A stretch of 64,000 bases of DNA from Paramyrothecium sp. XJ0827 (lineage: Eukaryota; Ascomycota; Sordariomycetes; Hypocreales; Stachybotryaceae). A program made the position numbers and the translations under genes. Below are positions 12,055-22,385 of this stretch, in pieces. The stretch's first letter is position 1. Each line of letters starts with the position of its first letter. Location of the stretch: the NCBI GenBank assembly GCA_020881915.1, contig JAJFPB010000010.1, positions 2,108,001-2,172,000 on the forward strand. The letters are read 5' to 3'. Below the pieces are notes generated by a model. It did no database searches, was not told the origin of the DNA, and saw only the letters and a program-made list of their open reading frames with translations.

Positions 12055-12829
12055 CGCTGCTCCTGCAACAGCTCCTCCGTCTCCTGGCCCGTTTGCGGGT
12101 TCGACGACCTTGAACCTCTTGGGCTGGTTGCTTTTCGGGGGAAGGAAAATAAATTCTAAACCTCGTTCCGCTCTGCGTCCCTACCGTCTTTCCCCTACCG
12201 CGATGCCGGGAGGGTCAGATGGGGGACGGCGCCGTCTGATTGGCTGCCTTGGTACTCCTCACCTCTCGCGCACGCAGCGCTGCCTCGCCTCGGGCCAATC
12301 AGCTGCCCAGCCGTGCCGAGTCTGTGCTTAGTCTCGGTGCCAAGCGCAATTACGGCCAGGTCAGGTCAGGTCAGGCCAGGTCGGACAAGTTAAGGTACTT
12401 GTTTCCTCAATCCTGAATCCCCGCGTTGCTCCAATGCGCGCCGTGGGTGGATGCGAAAGACAACAGTGCCATGTGTCGAGAAGCCCGGGCGCCCATCCAA
12501 TGTCGGCGGAAGAAGGGGCTCGACCATGTTCACTCACATCCCGTCAAAACCCAAAAATCAACCAAACATTCATTTACTGATTGTGTCATATCCTTGTAAC
12601 AATCGATTGGTCCCGTTTCTGCAATAACCGTGCATCACAGTCGAAGAGAACGCTGTGTTGGTTTATTTACTTAGGATTACCTCGGCTACAGCTAACTCGT
12701 TATGCGAGCGCATCCTTACCTGTCTCTACTCACACAATAAACACATTTCCGCAGAATGGAATCTCTGTTCTCTGTGTATTGAAACAACAGCGTGAGCGTC
12801 ATGTCTTCGTGAAGTAACTATTCGTATCA
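12055..12829. other. FHL1 upstream region and 3' flank of the molybdate transporter
   Basis: Both flanking genes are on minus, so this holds the FHL1 promoter and leader and the end of the transporter transcript. The 12055-12360 part is GC-rich. A short tandem repeat lies at 12354-12383. From about 12540 to 12829 the DNA is AT-richer, as expected for a 3' UTR. No gene is seen. Confidence 0.5.
12354..12383. repeat. Short tandem CAGGT repeat upstream of FHL1
   Basis: Reads as CAGGT repeated, with one copy changed to CAGGC, about 300 nt upstream of the FHL1 start codon. It could be a clustered protein-binding site or simple slippage; the sequence alone does not decide. Confidence 0.6.
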
Positions 12830-14237
12830 TTATAAAAGAGCATCTTCCTCTGTGCGGTTACCTCTCTGCGGCCCGTTCTGCAACCCTTTCCGCAGCCGTG
12901 CTGACAGCCTATAAGACCAATGACACAGCATCCCCGCCAGAAAACCAACCGCATCATTGCGAAATGCCATGATAAACGCCGTGGTCATCAGCATCACCGT
13001 CCACCGCTCTGCGCGCTCCTCGTCTGAGAGGTCCCGCTGTTTGCGGATGCTCCTTGAAAAACCAGTGCGGCCGTCCTGCTCAGCAGATTCCACCCACAAA
13101 TCCGAGGCGCCTCTATTCAAACTATGTGCAACCTTGGCAAGCTCCAACCCGGCCGCAATGACCATAATCCCGAGGAGGCTCTTCGGATAGAACCTCAGAA
13201 GATCGACAAGAGTTTCTCCCAAGGCAAGCCCCAAGACGATCTTGATCACGCCCAGGAAAATGACACTTGCACCGCTGCGCGCGCCAAAGCGATACTGCGC
13301 TGCTAAACCGCCTGCGCCGTGACACACTGGCATGGCACCAAACCACGTGCCGGTGAGGTTCATTAGGCCAACACTCATGCCCATAGCGGTAACGGATGGC
13401 GCAGGTATTTCCGGGAGGATGTCGCTTGACAGTGCACACACGGCAATGATGGAGTTGAGAGTGGTCAAAGGCAGCTGTCCAATAGCCATCCACAGAGCAG
13501 GCGAATCATGTTTTCCGAGCCACTCTGGATAGACGAAACGTGGGTGCCAAACATTGAAAAACGGCATGCTACGATCAGACTGTTGCACTTGAATGATGGC
13601 AAAAACCACGGCCAAGAGAAAGAAGAGAAGGGCGTAGGGAAATCGCTGTCGATGCTGTGTCCCAATCAAGGCGAGAAACGACAAAATAGCCCAGAGGCGG
13701 TTATCCAAAGTCGGCGAGGCCCAATGCAGTGGTTGCAGTAGCGACGAACCGGCCCCGGTGATCAATGACAGACCGGCCCCGAGCTGGATGCCCTTCACGA
13801 CCGGAACGGGAACGACGCCGGCAGACCACCGGAGCAGCCCAGTGGCACTCATCACCAGCACGGCCGCACCGACCCATTGTCCAGCGGCGACTACAACGCC
13901 TACAGATGGGTCTTCCCGGGCAGAGATGGCAGCAGCTGCTATGGCCTGTGCTACGTCAGTCTGCGGAGGCACGACGCCCTCGACAACCAGGCCTCACCTT
14001 CATGGGCTGCACCGGCAACGGAATGCCAAAGGTAACTCCAGTGAGGACATTGAACAGTCCGGAGAAAACAAGAGTCGAGCCGAGCTGGATGGAGCCTTGG
14101 ACGGCGAGGGCAATCATGAGCGGCAGCAGAGTGCCCAGATCGCCCAAGGACCCGGAGATCTCGGAGAAGGGCGCTCGCCGGAAGGCGAGGACATTATGGG
14201 CATGTACGCGACGGATTCGCGCCACCCACTGCGACAT
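12830..14237 (-). CDS. MOT1-type molybdate transporter
   Basis: Membrane transporter of the MOT1/sulfate-transporter-related family, which imports molybdate for the molybdenum cofactor. Exons 14237-13998 and 13945-12830 give 451 residues. The intron (13997-13946) has a GTGAGG donor and a CACAG acceptor. Splicing restores PVQPMK joined to AIAAAAIS, a conserved family motif. The other family motifs are GSLGDLGTLLPL near the N-terminus and PVCHGAGGLAAQYRFGARSG in the second half. About ten hydrophobic segments are visible. The open frame extends to a GTG at 14243, but the first ATG is at 14237 and is used here. Sulfate as substrate cannot be excluded, but the QPMK and CHGAGG signatures favour molybdate. 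Confidence 0.88.
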
Positions 14238-15958
14238 GGTCACAAGTTTTCTCAGGTCCGACGAAGCCGGGAATGCGAGGAACAGAGGTAGATTGGCGAC
14301 AAGTCACAACGGCGCCAGTGAATCATAGCACGAGGCGGGCGGGCACCAGCAGCCTTTTGTTACGAAGGTGCTGGTCCGTGGTATAAGCTCGATGATACAG
14401 CCTGACGAATAATAGTGCAGCTGCTGATCCTCGCCCTGGATTGGGTGGTGATGGCGGCAATGTGATCTGGCAAAAGACCTGGTGGGTGGATGTGGACGTG
14501 AACGTGAACTTTTCGGCAGGCAGCCAGGCGTTCGAGGCAGTGAGTGGGTGTCATTGTGCCTCAGCTACCGTAATCAGTCAGGTGGGCGCTTCACTCTGCT
14601 GATGTGCGCCCACATTACTGCCCAAGCTGGTCATTCATCTGATTACACCCTTCGCCGGCTTCCGTGTGACGCATTTATTCGATCATGAATGGAACAGACG
14701 GAGAGGTATGGAAATGGGAAAACTCGCGATGGCCGCTTCTCCATATTGGTTTTATCTCCAGCGCATGCATAGTAGTAGGCACAAAAAATGTACGCTTCCA
14801 GATATGGACAAGGCGACCTGTGCGTGGCCCTAGGCTGCGTCGCAGCTGCCACTGAAGATCAAATGCGGTCAGTATCCTGCATCTAGCAAAAAGACTGTGC
14901 TCTGATTGGTTCCGCCCCGATGTGCCTCAAAGGCTTGGCCTGCAGCAGGGTGCAGCAATGTGCAGCCAGGGCAGAGGCCTGGGAGATCGATGTCGTGGAG
15001 AGCTGGTTCCCTTGAGCTGTTTTTGCGGAGGTGCGATCGGCTGACAGACAGGCGGACGCATTGGCAGACAATTAAAGCGAGCGGCGAAATGTCGGTCTAC
15101 GGTACGTGATGCTCGGCATCTTGATTCCTGAACGCTTCAAGCAAGCAAGGAACGCCGAGATTAGGCGACCCTGAAAAGTCCATTTCTGGACCCAATACGA
15201 TGTGGTAATTCTGGGACCACGACCAAAGGGCGGCGACCGAGAACCGAGGGAAGGCAACTCGACGATGGGTCTGACCTTGGAGCAGCACGCTTTCGGCATT
15301 TTTAGGAAGCCCAAACAAGGACGATTCAAGGAAGCGGGAACAGGCCGCCGCCCCATTCATTATCTGTGGTTTCTGGCACTTCCAAACATGAAAAGGAGCC
15401 AGCGGCCAACGGTTTAGAAGATCGCCAGTCCCAGGCCCTTATGGATACTGTAGGCCGTGCCTGTCTTGCTGCGACTGGACTGTATGGAGCTCCCGGTCGC
15501 TGCACCTTATCTTTGGCGGCAGGGTGAAGCTACCCTCACAAAGGAAAGGTTTCCCGGCCGAAAAATTATGGAGTGCAGTAAATGGGCAACCCACATCGGG
15601 GGGAATTATCGGCATAAGCTAAGGTGAGATTCAAGGATAGAAAAGCAGGGGCAGTAATTGATCACTGGCCTTTGTTATTTTGTTTGGGCGGGTAGTTGGG
15701 GCTTGTTTGTTTTCGTCGCTTATATCTCATCGCTATCGTGATGACAATGCGCAGGGCTGGCCGGCACAAGGTTTTCAAAAAAGGCTTGACCTCTGGCGAT
15801 TGATGGCATCATCGATAAACCCTGACCTTGTTCCCCCCCTGAAACCATCGGGTTGCACGACTCGAGTAGGTATACATGTGTTGCGCCGGTGTGCAATCGG
15901 AAATCCCTTTCTTCCCCGGAAACGACGGCCAAGCTAGGCCAGGTCTACGGAAAGGAAA

Positions 15959-15977
15959 GGGAAGGGAAGGGAAGGGG
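15959..15977 (+). other. Perfect G-quadruplex consensus motif
   Basis: Four G-runs separated by two-base AA loops (GGG AA GGG AA GGG AA GGGG) on the plus strand, in a purine-only stretch of about 30 nt. It matches the G3-N(1-7) x4 consensus with very short loops. It lies about 2 kb upstream of the microprotein start. Confidence 0.85.
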
Positions 15978-17219
15978 ACAAGAAAAAAACAAGCAATTCT
16001 ACCTGCAGCTTCACCCGCCCCGGCCGCACTGTGCACCCTTGTCGGCCGGTGTTCGCCCTGTGTGCGTCCGTTCGCCCCCTGGTCCTAGGTTTGTCGCAGG
16101 AACAGGGTCAGTGAGAAGGTGTAGTAGCCTGGGAAGCTTGGCCTTGTTTCTAGCGCCCTAGGCCGTCGTTTCCGGCTTCTGCAGCACAGACGGCCGCTCC
16201 GTTGTCCGCCTCTTTTTTACCCTTCGTCTGTTTGGTCCACAGGAAAAGAGTGGGCTTTGTTCACTCCGGGCGCTGGACGAAACCAAGAAGGAAGAGGTTT
16301 GATGAACGACTTTGGCGTTTCAGAATCGTCTCTGCGCGCGGCCTGAGCCATCGCTCGTCGACTCTGCGACGGTCGGGAGAGGAGCCCATAATCACTCATA
16401 CGACAGAGCTAAACAGGACGATCCTGCACAGTCATGACAAAAGGATCCTCAGACCGTGCGTCGCCGTGTCTCCAGGCCGCAGAGGGCGAGGAAGAAAAAA
16501 AAAAGCTCCTTCGGTGCAGGCCGCCAGATGGGTGCCAGGACTAGTTAGCCCAAGCCGTAGATGGCCAGGCCTGGTGGGCGAAAACGAACAGGGCCCGAAA
16601 TTCGCGCAAGACAAGCAAAGCACCGGCAGACTCGAACGAAACAAACAACCGAACGCCCCTCCCCCCAGTCCAGGCCCCAGAAGAGAGGACCAAGGGCAAT
16701 CTTCAACAGCCCCCCCACATGGAGAGTCAGTCCTCACTAAGGCAATGTACGGTACCTGGTGTACAGCCGGTACTGTGCGCGAGGATGGAGCCTCCCTCGC
16801 TCACCCACCCAAAGGCGGGATTCTAGTCAGTCAGGTTACTGTAGGGACCTCTCGGGCCTCTAAACAATGGGGCTCTGGATGAGGCCCTTGCTGCACTCCC
16901 TTTCGCCTCCGTACCCGTTGCCGTGTTCCGACCGAGCCAGTCAGTGCAAGCTAGTTTTTTCTCTCTCTGTGTGTTTAATCGCTCGCCAATTCGTTCAATA
17001 TGGCGCCGCTGCTACCGCCTCACTAAAGAGGTACCGATCCATTGCCTTACCGGGCCTCAGCGCGGGAGGTACCGTGTCTCGCCCTGACTTATTGCAGCAC
17101 CAAAGTCACTGCTAACAGTTACCTTTCTCGTCCTGGTCTGGCAGTACACCCCAAGCCCACCGTGACTGGCACATCCTCCCTGTACTCCCTCTGTAGCCAG
17201 TACCTGAGCGCCGCTAACG

Positions 17220-17400
17220 AGGTGTTTTTTTCTCTTTCTTTCCTTTCCTTCTTCATTGCCGAGGACGCGCGACTTTTCTTGCGCTCTCGTCACCAGGCCT
17301 CTTCTTATCCGGTTTCTTCTCTTCCCTCAAACTTCGTTTCCTTCTTCTATCATCACTTCCACCATCTTCACTGAATCCAATTCGATTTCCCCAGACGTCC
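17220..17400 (+). promoter_or_regulatory. Pyrimidine-rich tract, probable promoter or leader of the microprotein gene
   Basis: Long CT-rich runs on the plus strand (TTTTTTTCTCTTTCTTTCC and CTTCTTCTATCATCACTTCC-like stretches). CT tracts just upstream of transcription starts are typical of strongly expressed filamentous-fungal genes. If transcription starts here, the microprotein mRNA has a 5' leader of 600-700 nt, which is an inference. Confidence 0.4.
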
Positions 17401-17938
17401 TAATTGCCGACTAAACATCCCGATCCTATTACGCTGCTTGCTTGCAAAAAGACTCATCGCCAATTCCTTTCCAAAGTATAAGGTACTTACAGACTTTCCC
17501 CAAATTTCCTGGTCCGTGACGTTTGGCTCCACTAAGTGGGGTTTCCCTTCTGGCGTCTGTTGCTGCTGGTGCTTGGTCAAGAGCTTGAGAACTAAACCCG
17601 ATCAACAAAACCATAGCCGCGCCCACCCAAACTCCCACACTCTCTCGTTGTTCCTCCATCCATCCTCCAAAGCTCCCCCCAAAGGTGAGAATCAATTCCG
17701 CGAATCGTTCACCCATTCATCGATTATTCCAATTGTGCGCCGCCAGCGTCTGCCGTCTCGTCTATTCTTTTGGCCCGCGGGCGTCAATTGCCTCATCCAA
17801 TTGATTTGGCATAATCGCGCTCGTTCAGACCTTCATGAGCAAGAATTAGACGGGGCGGCATTTCCATACGTTCGCACAACGCTACACAGTCGGCTCGTCC
17901 AGAATATCGATGATACCCTTTGTTCACTACACATTGAC

Positions 17939-17974
17939 ATGGGGAGAAGCACATTTCAAACCGACCTTTGCTGA
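17939..17974 (+). other. Short upstream ORF before the microprotein
   Basis: An ATG at 17939 opens an 11-codon frame ending in TGA at 17972-17974, 46 nt before the microprotein ATG. It would be in the transcript if the leader starts in the CT-rich tract upstream. A further ATG at 17910 is in frame with the microprotein and would add 37 residues without a stop; it shows no targeting-like character. Confidence 0.35.
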
Positions 17975-18020
17975 CCATCCGTCTATTAGCCCAGTCCAAT
18001 CTCCACTCCCGAAAGTCGCA

Positions 18021-18278
18021 ATGGCCGCCATCAACGCCCTCGTCACCCGTGACGCCGTCATGCACCAGCTGGCTAAGCGTGAGAACTGGGCCCAGCAGGA
18101 GCCTGGTGTCATGGTCGTCCTCTGCATTGTCTTCCTCGGTACGACATTCCCTTTCTTTCTAGTAGCGAAACGCGCCGCTTACTCATTTCTCTTAGTTGCT
18201 GTCGGTGTCGCTGCCGCCCAGATCTACAAGTGCCTCCAGAGGCGCAAGCTGCGCAACGAGGCTAAGGCCCAGCAGTAA
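18021..18278 (+). CDS. Single-pass membrane microprotein (66 residues, two exons)
   Basis: Exons 18021-18138 and 18196-18278 give 66 residues. The 57-nt intron has a GTACGA donor and a CTTAG acceptor in phase 1. The product has a soluble N-terminal part (MAAINALVTRDAVMHQLAKR) and one hydrophobic helix across the exon junction (VMVVLCIVFL joined to VAVGVAAA). The tail is basic (YKCLQRRKLRNEAKAQQ), predicting a small tail-out membrane protein. Codons are strongly C-ending, like the highly expressed genes here. The intron is a multiple of three and has no in-frame stop, so an unspliced message could encode 85 residues. I do not know a function; it looks like a conserved small fungal protein, but conservation was not tested. 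Confidence 0.65.
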   Translation: MAAINALVTRDAVMHQLAKRENWAQQEPGVMVVLCIVFLGTTFPFFLVAKRAAYSFLLVAVGVAAAQIYKCLQRRKLRNEAKAQQ

Positions 18279-18886
18279 GCTTGCTTACTGGGTTCGGGAG
18301 AGGGGATAAGGGGGAGCCTCCTTAGATGGAACGGGGGATGATCACGCAAATATACGATGTTGGGGACCCAGCGCGACCAAGCAAAAGATGTTTTGATTGA
18401 CTCCTGGACCTCTCATCACCGTACGGGCGGCTCAGACCACTACGACCATGCTTTTCACCAGGGCCATCTTCGTCATACCAAAGTACATATCTCGGCGGAG
18501 CTCTGCAGCCGTGGATCTTTTTGGAGTTGTTAGCACGGGCGATGTGGGAAGCTCGGACGGCGTGTTCTTCAGTCTGGGCAGCTGTATTCTATGCTCTAAT
18601 ACCACAGATACCTACCTACCTTTACTATTCTAAACAAGTTAAATCTACAAAAGGCCCGCGTCCGACTCCCTTGCATTGTCTTGATTCATCACCATCGGTC
18701 CTTAGATGACCGTTCGCACACCTAGTTGCGTTCTATTGTAAAACAGTACCGCCCCTCGTGGAACAGGTGTTGCTTTTAATTGCTTGGCGCACATAAAGAC
18801 CCAAGTTGCCTGCATATCAAATGAGACATGCTGTGGCACCTTCGCCCCAGAGATGCCTGTCACATCTCATTCCACATTCGCGCAGC
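18279..18886. other. Convergent 3' region of the microprotein and lipase genes
   Basis: Between two stop codons facing each other, so mainly 3' UTRs. No gene or repeat is recognised. Confidence 0.5.
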
Positions 18887-19978
18887 CTATAAACCTTCTT
18901 TTGCCAACATGTCGGCAATGTCTAGGTAGAATGCGATGGCATTGAAGTTGCGCTTCATCCCCATCCACTCTCGCACCGTCCAGCGCATTCGATTTGACCA
19001 GTTGATCAAGTCTAAATGACTCACATTAAGGAGCGTGCCCTTGTAGGTGCCCCATCGGCTGCTATGGACGCTCACGAGGCCGTCGTTGGAGCCCTCCACT
19101 TCGGACACGACCCGGAAGGACTGGCGGAAAGGGCTGAGCAGCGGTGGTTCATCCATCAGCGCCCCGTACGAAAAGTACCGCACCCCAGGTTCGTCCTGCG
19201 TCGCCGGGTTGAACTGCTCCGCCATGTACCGCCGCGTGAGCTGTCCGAAAGCCTTGGTGCCTAACCCGGCGCGCTCGATGATCCAGTATAGTTTGGGCAG
19301 GTGGATGGGGGCCTTGCCGCCCTCCTCGAGGAGGTAGTCCGCGAACGCACTGCCCCGGTGCGGCGTCGCGATGGTGACGAGGGAGGCGACGCGAACGCCA
19401 GCGGGGCGCAGGTTGGCAATCATGTACCGCGCGTCGAGGCCGCCCATGCTGTGCGCTATAATGTTCACGGCAGTGCCCTCGGGGACCTGGGCCGCGATGT
19501 CGGCGCCGAGCTTGGCGGCGCGCTCCTCGATGGAGCCCGACGGCGGGACGGAGGTGGTGATGACCTTGGCTCCCTGGGCGCTGAGGGCGGCCTTGATGCC
19601 GTGCCAGTACTCGATGGGCGGCAGCACGTTGGAGAGTCGCAGCTCGGAGAAGCCCAGGAGGCCGTGCGAGAGGATGATGGGGTTCTTTGGCGTGTCTGTG
19701 GCGGACATTTGACGTCAATAACTTCTAGAATAGTGAGTCCGCAAGATGTGACCGGACATACCGTAGAAATCACGTATGGCGGCATAGTCGTCTGAGATTT
19801 CTCTTCCCAGCTCCTTGATTCTAGCATCTCCCTCGCGCCATAGCGCAGACGTCGTCGTAAATCCTCTCGGCCGAAATGGGGCACGCCGTGAGGGCATGCG
19901 ATGCCACACTCCAGGAAGCAGCGTGTGTCTCGACGCGAAGGCCGTAGGCGAGGCGCTACGGGCGAGCCATTTGTTCAT
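18887..19978 (-). CDS. Alpha/beta-hydrolase lipase (triacylglycerol-lipase type), probably mitochondrial
   Basis: Serine lipase resembling bacterial family I lipases. Exons 19978-19762 and 19695-18887 give 341 residues. The intron (19761-19696) has a GTATGT donor and restores RDFYDTPKNPIILSHGLLGF. The oxyanion-hole motif is HGLLG (about residue 83). The nucleophile is Ser155 in AHSMGG, the acid is Asp277 in SNDGLVS and the base is His299 in VSHLDL. The first 45 residues are rich in Arg, Ser and Ala and lack acidic residues, as in a mitochondrial presequence; this localisation is inferred. The substrate is not determined by the sequence. The gene converges on the microprotein gene. Confidence 0.88.
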
Positions 19979-20052
19979 TTCTTCCAGTCGTGAAAACAGA
20001 AGCCCCCTTTTCTCAAGAACGCATTGTCGGTCGCTGAAGTAGGCGCACCAGT

Positions 20053-20358
20053 ATGTTTTTTGTTACATCGCCGTTCTTTTTGAGCCTGCTTGGAGGCGTT
20101 TTACTGCCGAGTGCCACGGGTTGGAGCGTCTGTTGGTGTGGATCATTGACGTCACATGCCTACTGCAACGCTACGGGACGCTATTTTCCACCCAAGCATC
20201 CAGGGTCCTACTACAAGTCGGGAGGTGGAGATGCATGCTGCATGTCTTTGGCGCCCGGAAGCGGATTCGGATCTCGTTGGTTTCTTTACGTGCCGAAAGA
20301 GCAGGATTGGTATTGCGAGATGCAAGCAATTTTCAATTTGGTCGTAGGCATGGGATAA
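20053..20358 (+). CDS. Candidate small secreted cysteine-rich protein (101 residues)
   Basis: Single ATG-started frame. The first 23 residues (MFFVTSPFFLSLLGGVLLPS and on) form a hydrophobic signal-peptide-like segment without an initial positive charge. The remainder has six Cys, including a CWC and a CC pair, plus Gly/Tyr-rich stretches (HPGSYYKSGGGDACC), the composition of a small secreted protein. I do not recognise a family. Against it: the start lies only 74 nt from the divergent lipase start, and the frame could be chance. It is reported as a candidate because signal-like and cysteine-rich features coincide in one ATG-started frame. Confidence 0.35.
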   Translation: MFFVTSPFFLSLLGGVLLPSATGWSVCWCGSLTSHAYCNATGRYFPPKHPGSYYKSGGGDACCMSLAPGSGFGSRWFLYVPKEQDWYCEMQAIFNLVVGMG

Positions 20359-20741
20359 GGGGATGGAAGACTGTAAAGGTTATAGGTTCCACGAGAAGGA
20401 AAACATGGTGGTCCTATCCTCACTGTTGAGGAGCCCTTTACGCTACTGCTTTTGCGTAACGCGGTATCAAACAATTACCAATCACACTATGATATGCAGA
20501 ATTATCCTCTTTGACTACCTCGGTTCAATCCACAAGGAAACTGTCTTTTCCTTCCTTTTGCATAGAAAATCTAAATTTGCAGGTATCTTTGGTATCATTG
20601 TCGTACTGTGCGTGTCCAGTCGCGAATGCATGTGCGTTTCCCGTCAAGTTATGCCCTCCATCCATGCTCCCAAACTCCCATCATTAGTTTAATGCAACAT
20701 GCAACATGCCAGGCAACGCTTTACCTACCCCCCTTGACCCA
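20359..20741. other. 3' flank of the alpha-arrestin gene
   Basis: AT-richer sequence downstream of both the candidate secreted ORF and the minus-strand arrestin gene. No further gene is supported. Confidence 0.4.
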
Positions 20742-22385
20742 CTATCGACCCTTCTCCGAGGGCATCTGGCTCGGTGCATTCTCGTTTGTCACACCACTGT
20801 ACGCTGGTCGATCTTGAAGCCCATCGAATGGCCCAGTCAAATTCTCCGCGACGGCCTCGTCGTAGCTGGGTGGCGCATCGTCGTATGGAGGCTCTGTTTC
20901 TCCCGGAGCCAGCTGTGGGGGGTACAACGGGTCTGACGCAGGCTGTGGTGGGCGCACCGATTGCGAGCTTTGTCCTGCCTGCATAGGCGGCCGTCCCGCC
21001 TGAGACGTCCGGGGTGGCAACTGTGGTGGAACGTTCACCGTAGCTGGTCCCGGGGCACGGTTGCTGGCGGCTTCCAGAAGTTCTGGAGGTGGCGTGATTC
21101 CGGAATAAACTTGGACTTTCTGGAAGCGCAACGGTAGGAAGATCGTCTGTGGAGGCGTCGAGGAACCTCCACCTGGGAGGCCCCAAGATAAACCTATTCG
21201 AATCTCTATCTCATATCGTCGGCCGAGATTGCAAGTTGCGAATGATGGCGCAATGGTGTTTGGCAGGGGAATGTGCTTCCACAACTCATCTGGTAGTACC
21301 AACTCCGTCCCCACGCCGTCCTGTGGCGAGAACTGGATTGGCACCTTGATGTTGTTTTGCGAGACGACGACCCAATTGTTCGTTTCCTTGTTGAAGACGT
21401 TGTGCGCCCTGATCTCAGTGAAGCCAATGAGATTCATTTGAAAAGAGATGAGATGTACAACCTCTGTACTATCCACCAACTTCTTGGCTATGAGCCTCAG
21501 AGGTATCGGCTGGTTGCAAGTAAGAGTTGTCGGGTGTGGAAGTCGGGCTGATATCTCAATCGAGGGAGGTGTGACGCCATTAGCCAGGCCAGGAGTGCCA
21601 ACGCTAGAGTCGCCCTTTTCACTCTTTCGGGTGAAGAAACTCATCTTCTTCTCAGGTGGGCCTGGCGAGCGTGGTCTAAAGGTGAAAGGTCGTCGTGCAA
21701 ATGCTTCCTGGCCAGTGCCTTTGGGCCGAGGGGGTTCAATCGGAAGAAACTTGAAGCCAACCTGATAACGCCAATTCTCCTTCAGGAAGCCGGGGCGTTG
21801 CACGGTCACTTTGACATAGTAACGAATCTCAGCCTCCATGGGAAAACCAGTCAATGAAGGAGGCAATGTGCGCGTGACGTGGCTCAAGAATAGCTGCTTC
21901 GTGCCATCCATGACACGTACGCCTCCCATGCCGAAGAGACCGGGCCCTGAGCCAAACCCACCAACCCCTCCCACGCCACCGAGCTTGGACATTGCTATCG
22001 GGTTGCCGCATGCGTTGTTGACCGGCAGCTTGAACTTGAAGGGAAACTCATGTTCGCCAGGTTGCAGGGGAAACGAGCCATAAGGACTAGCGGAGCTTTG
22101 GTGGTAGTCATCAGGGAAGACCTGCTGGACTTGATAGAGGATCTTGTGGTTTTCGCTAGCGAGGCTGCCTGGTGGGCCGGGAGGCGGACCATGCCTGGCA
22201 ATGGAGTCGGGATGCTGCGGGTGCGGTATCTGCAGGGCGGTGATGGACTCGCCTTCGAGCTTGACAACGATGCTGCCAACCTGCTCGGCGCGGTTGAGCG
22301 CAAGAATGATTCGGCCGGTAACCACGTCTAGGTTCGTGTAGAACTCGGGCTGCCGGTCGAGAGCTATACGTATCGTCGTAGACAT
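20742..22385 (-). CDS. Alpha-arrestin (arrestin-related trafficking adaptor) with PY motifs
   Basis: Arrestin-fold adaptor of the ART family, which recruits Rsp5/Nedd4 ubiquitin ligases to membrane transporters so that they are endocytosed. Intronless, 547 residues from the ATG at 22385. The open frame runs nine codons further to a GTG, which is not used. The N-terminal half is arrestin-N (FYTNLDVVTGRIILALNR, EHEFPFKFKLPV). The arrestin-C half follows (TLTCNQPIPLRLIAKKLVD, RYEIEIRIGLSWGLP). The Pro-rich tail carries two PY-like motifs near residues 497-507 (PPYDDAPPSYDEA), the expected WW-domain ligands. A Gly-rich insertion (GGVGGVGGFGSGPG) lies in the N-domain. The paralogue is not resolved. 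Confidence 0.85.
   Translation of the reverse strand: MSTTIRIALDRQPEFYTNLDVVTGRIILALNRAEQVGSIVVKLEGESITALQIPHPQHPDSIARHGPPPGPPGSLASENHKILYQVQQVFPDDYHQSSASPYGSFPLQPGEHEFPFKFKLPVNNACGNPIAMSKLGGVGGVGGFGSGPGLFGMGGVRVMDGTKQLFLSHVTRTLPPSLTGFPMEAEIRYYVKVTVQRPGFLKENWRYQVGFKFLPIEPPRPKGTGQEAFARRPFTFRPRSPGPPEKKMSFFTRKSEKGDSSVGTPGLANGVTPPSIEISARLPHPTTLTCNQPIPLRLIAKKLVDSTEVVHLISFQMNLIGFTEIRAHNVFNKETNNWVVVSQNNIKVPIQFSPQDGVGTELVLPDELWKHIPLPNTIAPSFATCNLGRRYEIEIRIGLSWGLPGGGSSTPPQTIFLPLRFQKVQVYSGITPPPELLEAASNRAPGPATVNVPPQLPPRTSQAGRPPMQAGQSSQSVRPPQPASDPLYPPQLAPGETEPPYDDAPPSYDEAVAENLTGPFDGLQDRPAYSGVTNENAPSQMPSEKGR

Larger units (their letters stand above)
14238..18020. other. 3.8 kb gene-poor region between divergent genes
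   Basis: Holds the transporter promoter at its left end and the long upstream region of the membrane microprotein at its right end. It contains a perfect G-quadruplex motif (15959-15977) and pyrimidine-rich tracts (about 17220-17380). GGTACC sites lie at about 16752, 17032 and 17070. The longest open frame (16202-16882, plus, 226 codons) is basic, low-complexity and resembles no family. I see no supported gene, tRNA or transposon end. Confidence 0.45.

Noticed and set aside
11720..12331. 203-codon Val/Ala-rich frame on plus opposite FHL1
   Set aside because: It is produced by the trinucleotide repeats read on the other strand.
16202..16882. 226-codon frame on plus in the gene-poor block
   Set aside because: Basic, low-complexity product with no family resemblance; GC-rich DNA here yields long frames by chance.
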